Assembly (NCBI RefSeq): GCF_000715075.1
Contig: NC_134096.1
Location: forward strand, 121,464,643-121,528,642
Source: Nicotiana tabacum
Taxonomy: Eukaryota > Streptophyta > Magnoliopsida > Solanales > Solanaceae
Direction: 5' to 3'
Length of the DNA stretch: 64,000 nt
The notes beneath the pieces are model-generated. The model ran no database searches, had not been told where the DNA came from, and was given only the letters and a program-made list of their open reading frames with translations. The position numbers and the translations under genes are program-made. Positions 63,935 to 64,000 of the stretch are shown in pieces. Numbering within the stretch: the first letter of the stretch is position 1; each line of letters starts with the position of its first letter.

Positions 63935-64000
63935 GATCAAATAAGTAACGAGTTAACTCATTTTTAAGAACAAAAAATTAACAAACATACTTGATGAATA
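63935..64000 (-). other. Intron of the GARP gene running off the window
   Basis: AT-rich sequence upstream of the acceptor TTGATCCAG at 63932-63940 (minus strand). The preceding exon is outside. Confidence 0.6.

Overview
This is plant nuclear DNA, most likely from Solanaceae (Nicotiana-like). The inference rests on AT-rich intergenic sequence, short spliced genes with GT-AG introns, Stowaway MITEs with the TA(CTCCCTCCGTTTCA) end, tRNA-derived SINEs of the SolS/Au type, Ty1-copia elements with a Met-tRNA primer site, and two plant-specific gene families (DUF688 and GARP/G2-like MYB). No species call is possible from sequence alone.

Layout. 1-4531 is the 5' part of a minus-strand copia element running off the left edge; it carries a nested SINE and a nested Stowaway MITE. 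4532-7812 is largely unassigned. 7813-26701 is a cluster of granulin-containing papain-like cysteine protease genes: two intact five-exon tandem genes (7874-10889 and 12716-16322), a small gene with signal peptide plus granulin but no protease domain (16764-17453), and an inverted dead copy (18283-26701). The dead copy has frameshifts and stops, a solo LTR in exon 3, and a complete copia element five bases into its signal-peptide exon, after codon 3. 27578-34879 is a minus-strand Ty3-gypsy element of Tat type with gag on one strand and a long antisense reading region on the other; no reverse transcriptase was recognised. 34885-42600 is intergenic and packed with small transposons: a 1.2-kb element built on about 43-bp repeats, a SINE, a Stowaway and a Tourist-like MITE. 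43694-45948 is an intact DUF688 gene with a probable 5'UTR intron. 47032-47995 is a Mutator-like element with long inverted repeats. 48933-61768 is a LINE (about 4.9 kb net) split in ORF1 by a 7.9-kb copia element, the whole sitting in an older repeat. 62321-63931 holds the last four exons of a GARP/G2-like MYB transcription factor, minus strand, which continues past the right edge.

How the parts relate. The working genes are the two granulin proteases (vacuole/secretory route), possibly the small granulin gene, the DUF688 gene and the GARP factor. Most of the rest is nested transposable-element sequence. The points most worth following are: a non-canonical GC donor at the same intron in three protease paralogues; the protease-less granulin gene; the two LTRs of one copia element differing by a roughly 318-bp internal inversion; a copia element with TA...CA rather than TG...CA ends; and the Tat element that keeps an antisense ORF but appears to have lost pol.

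All exon coordinates, target-site duplications and mismatch counts were worked out by eye from the sequence. Family names come from recognising motifs, not from a database search.
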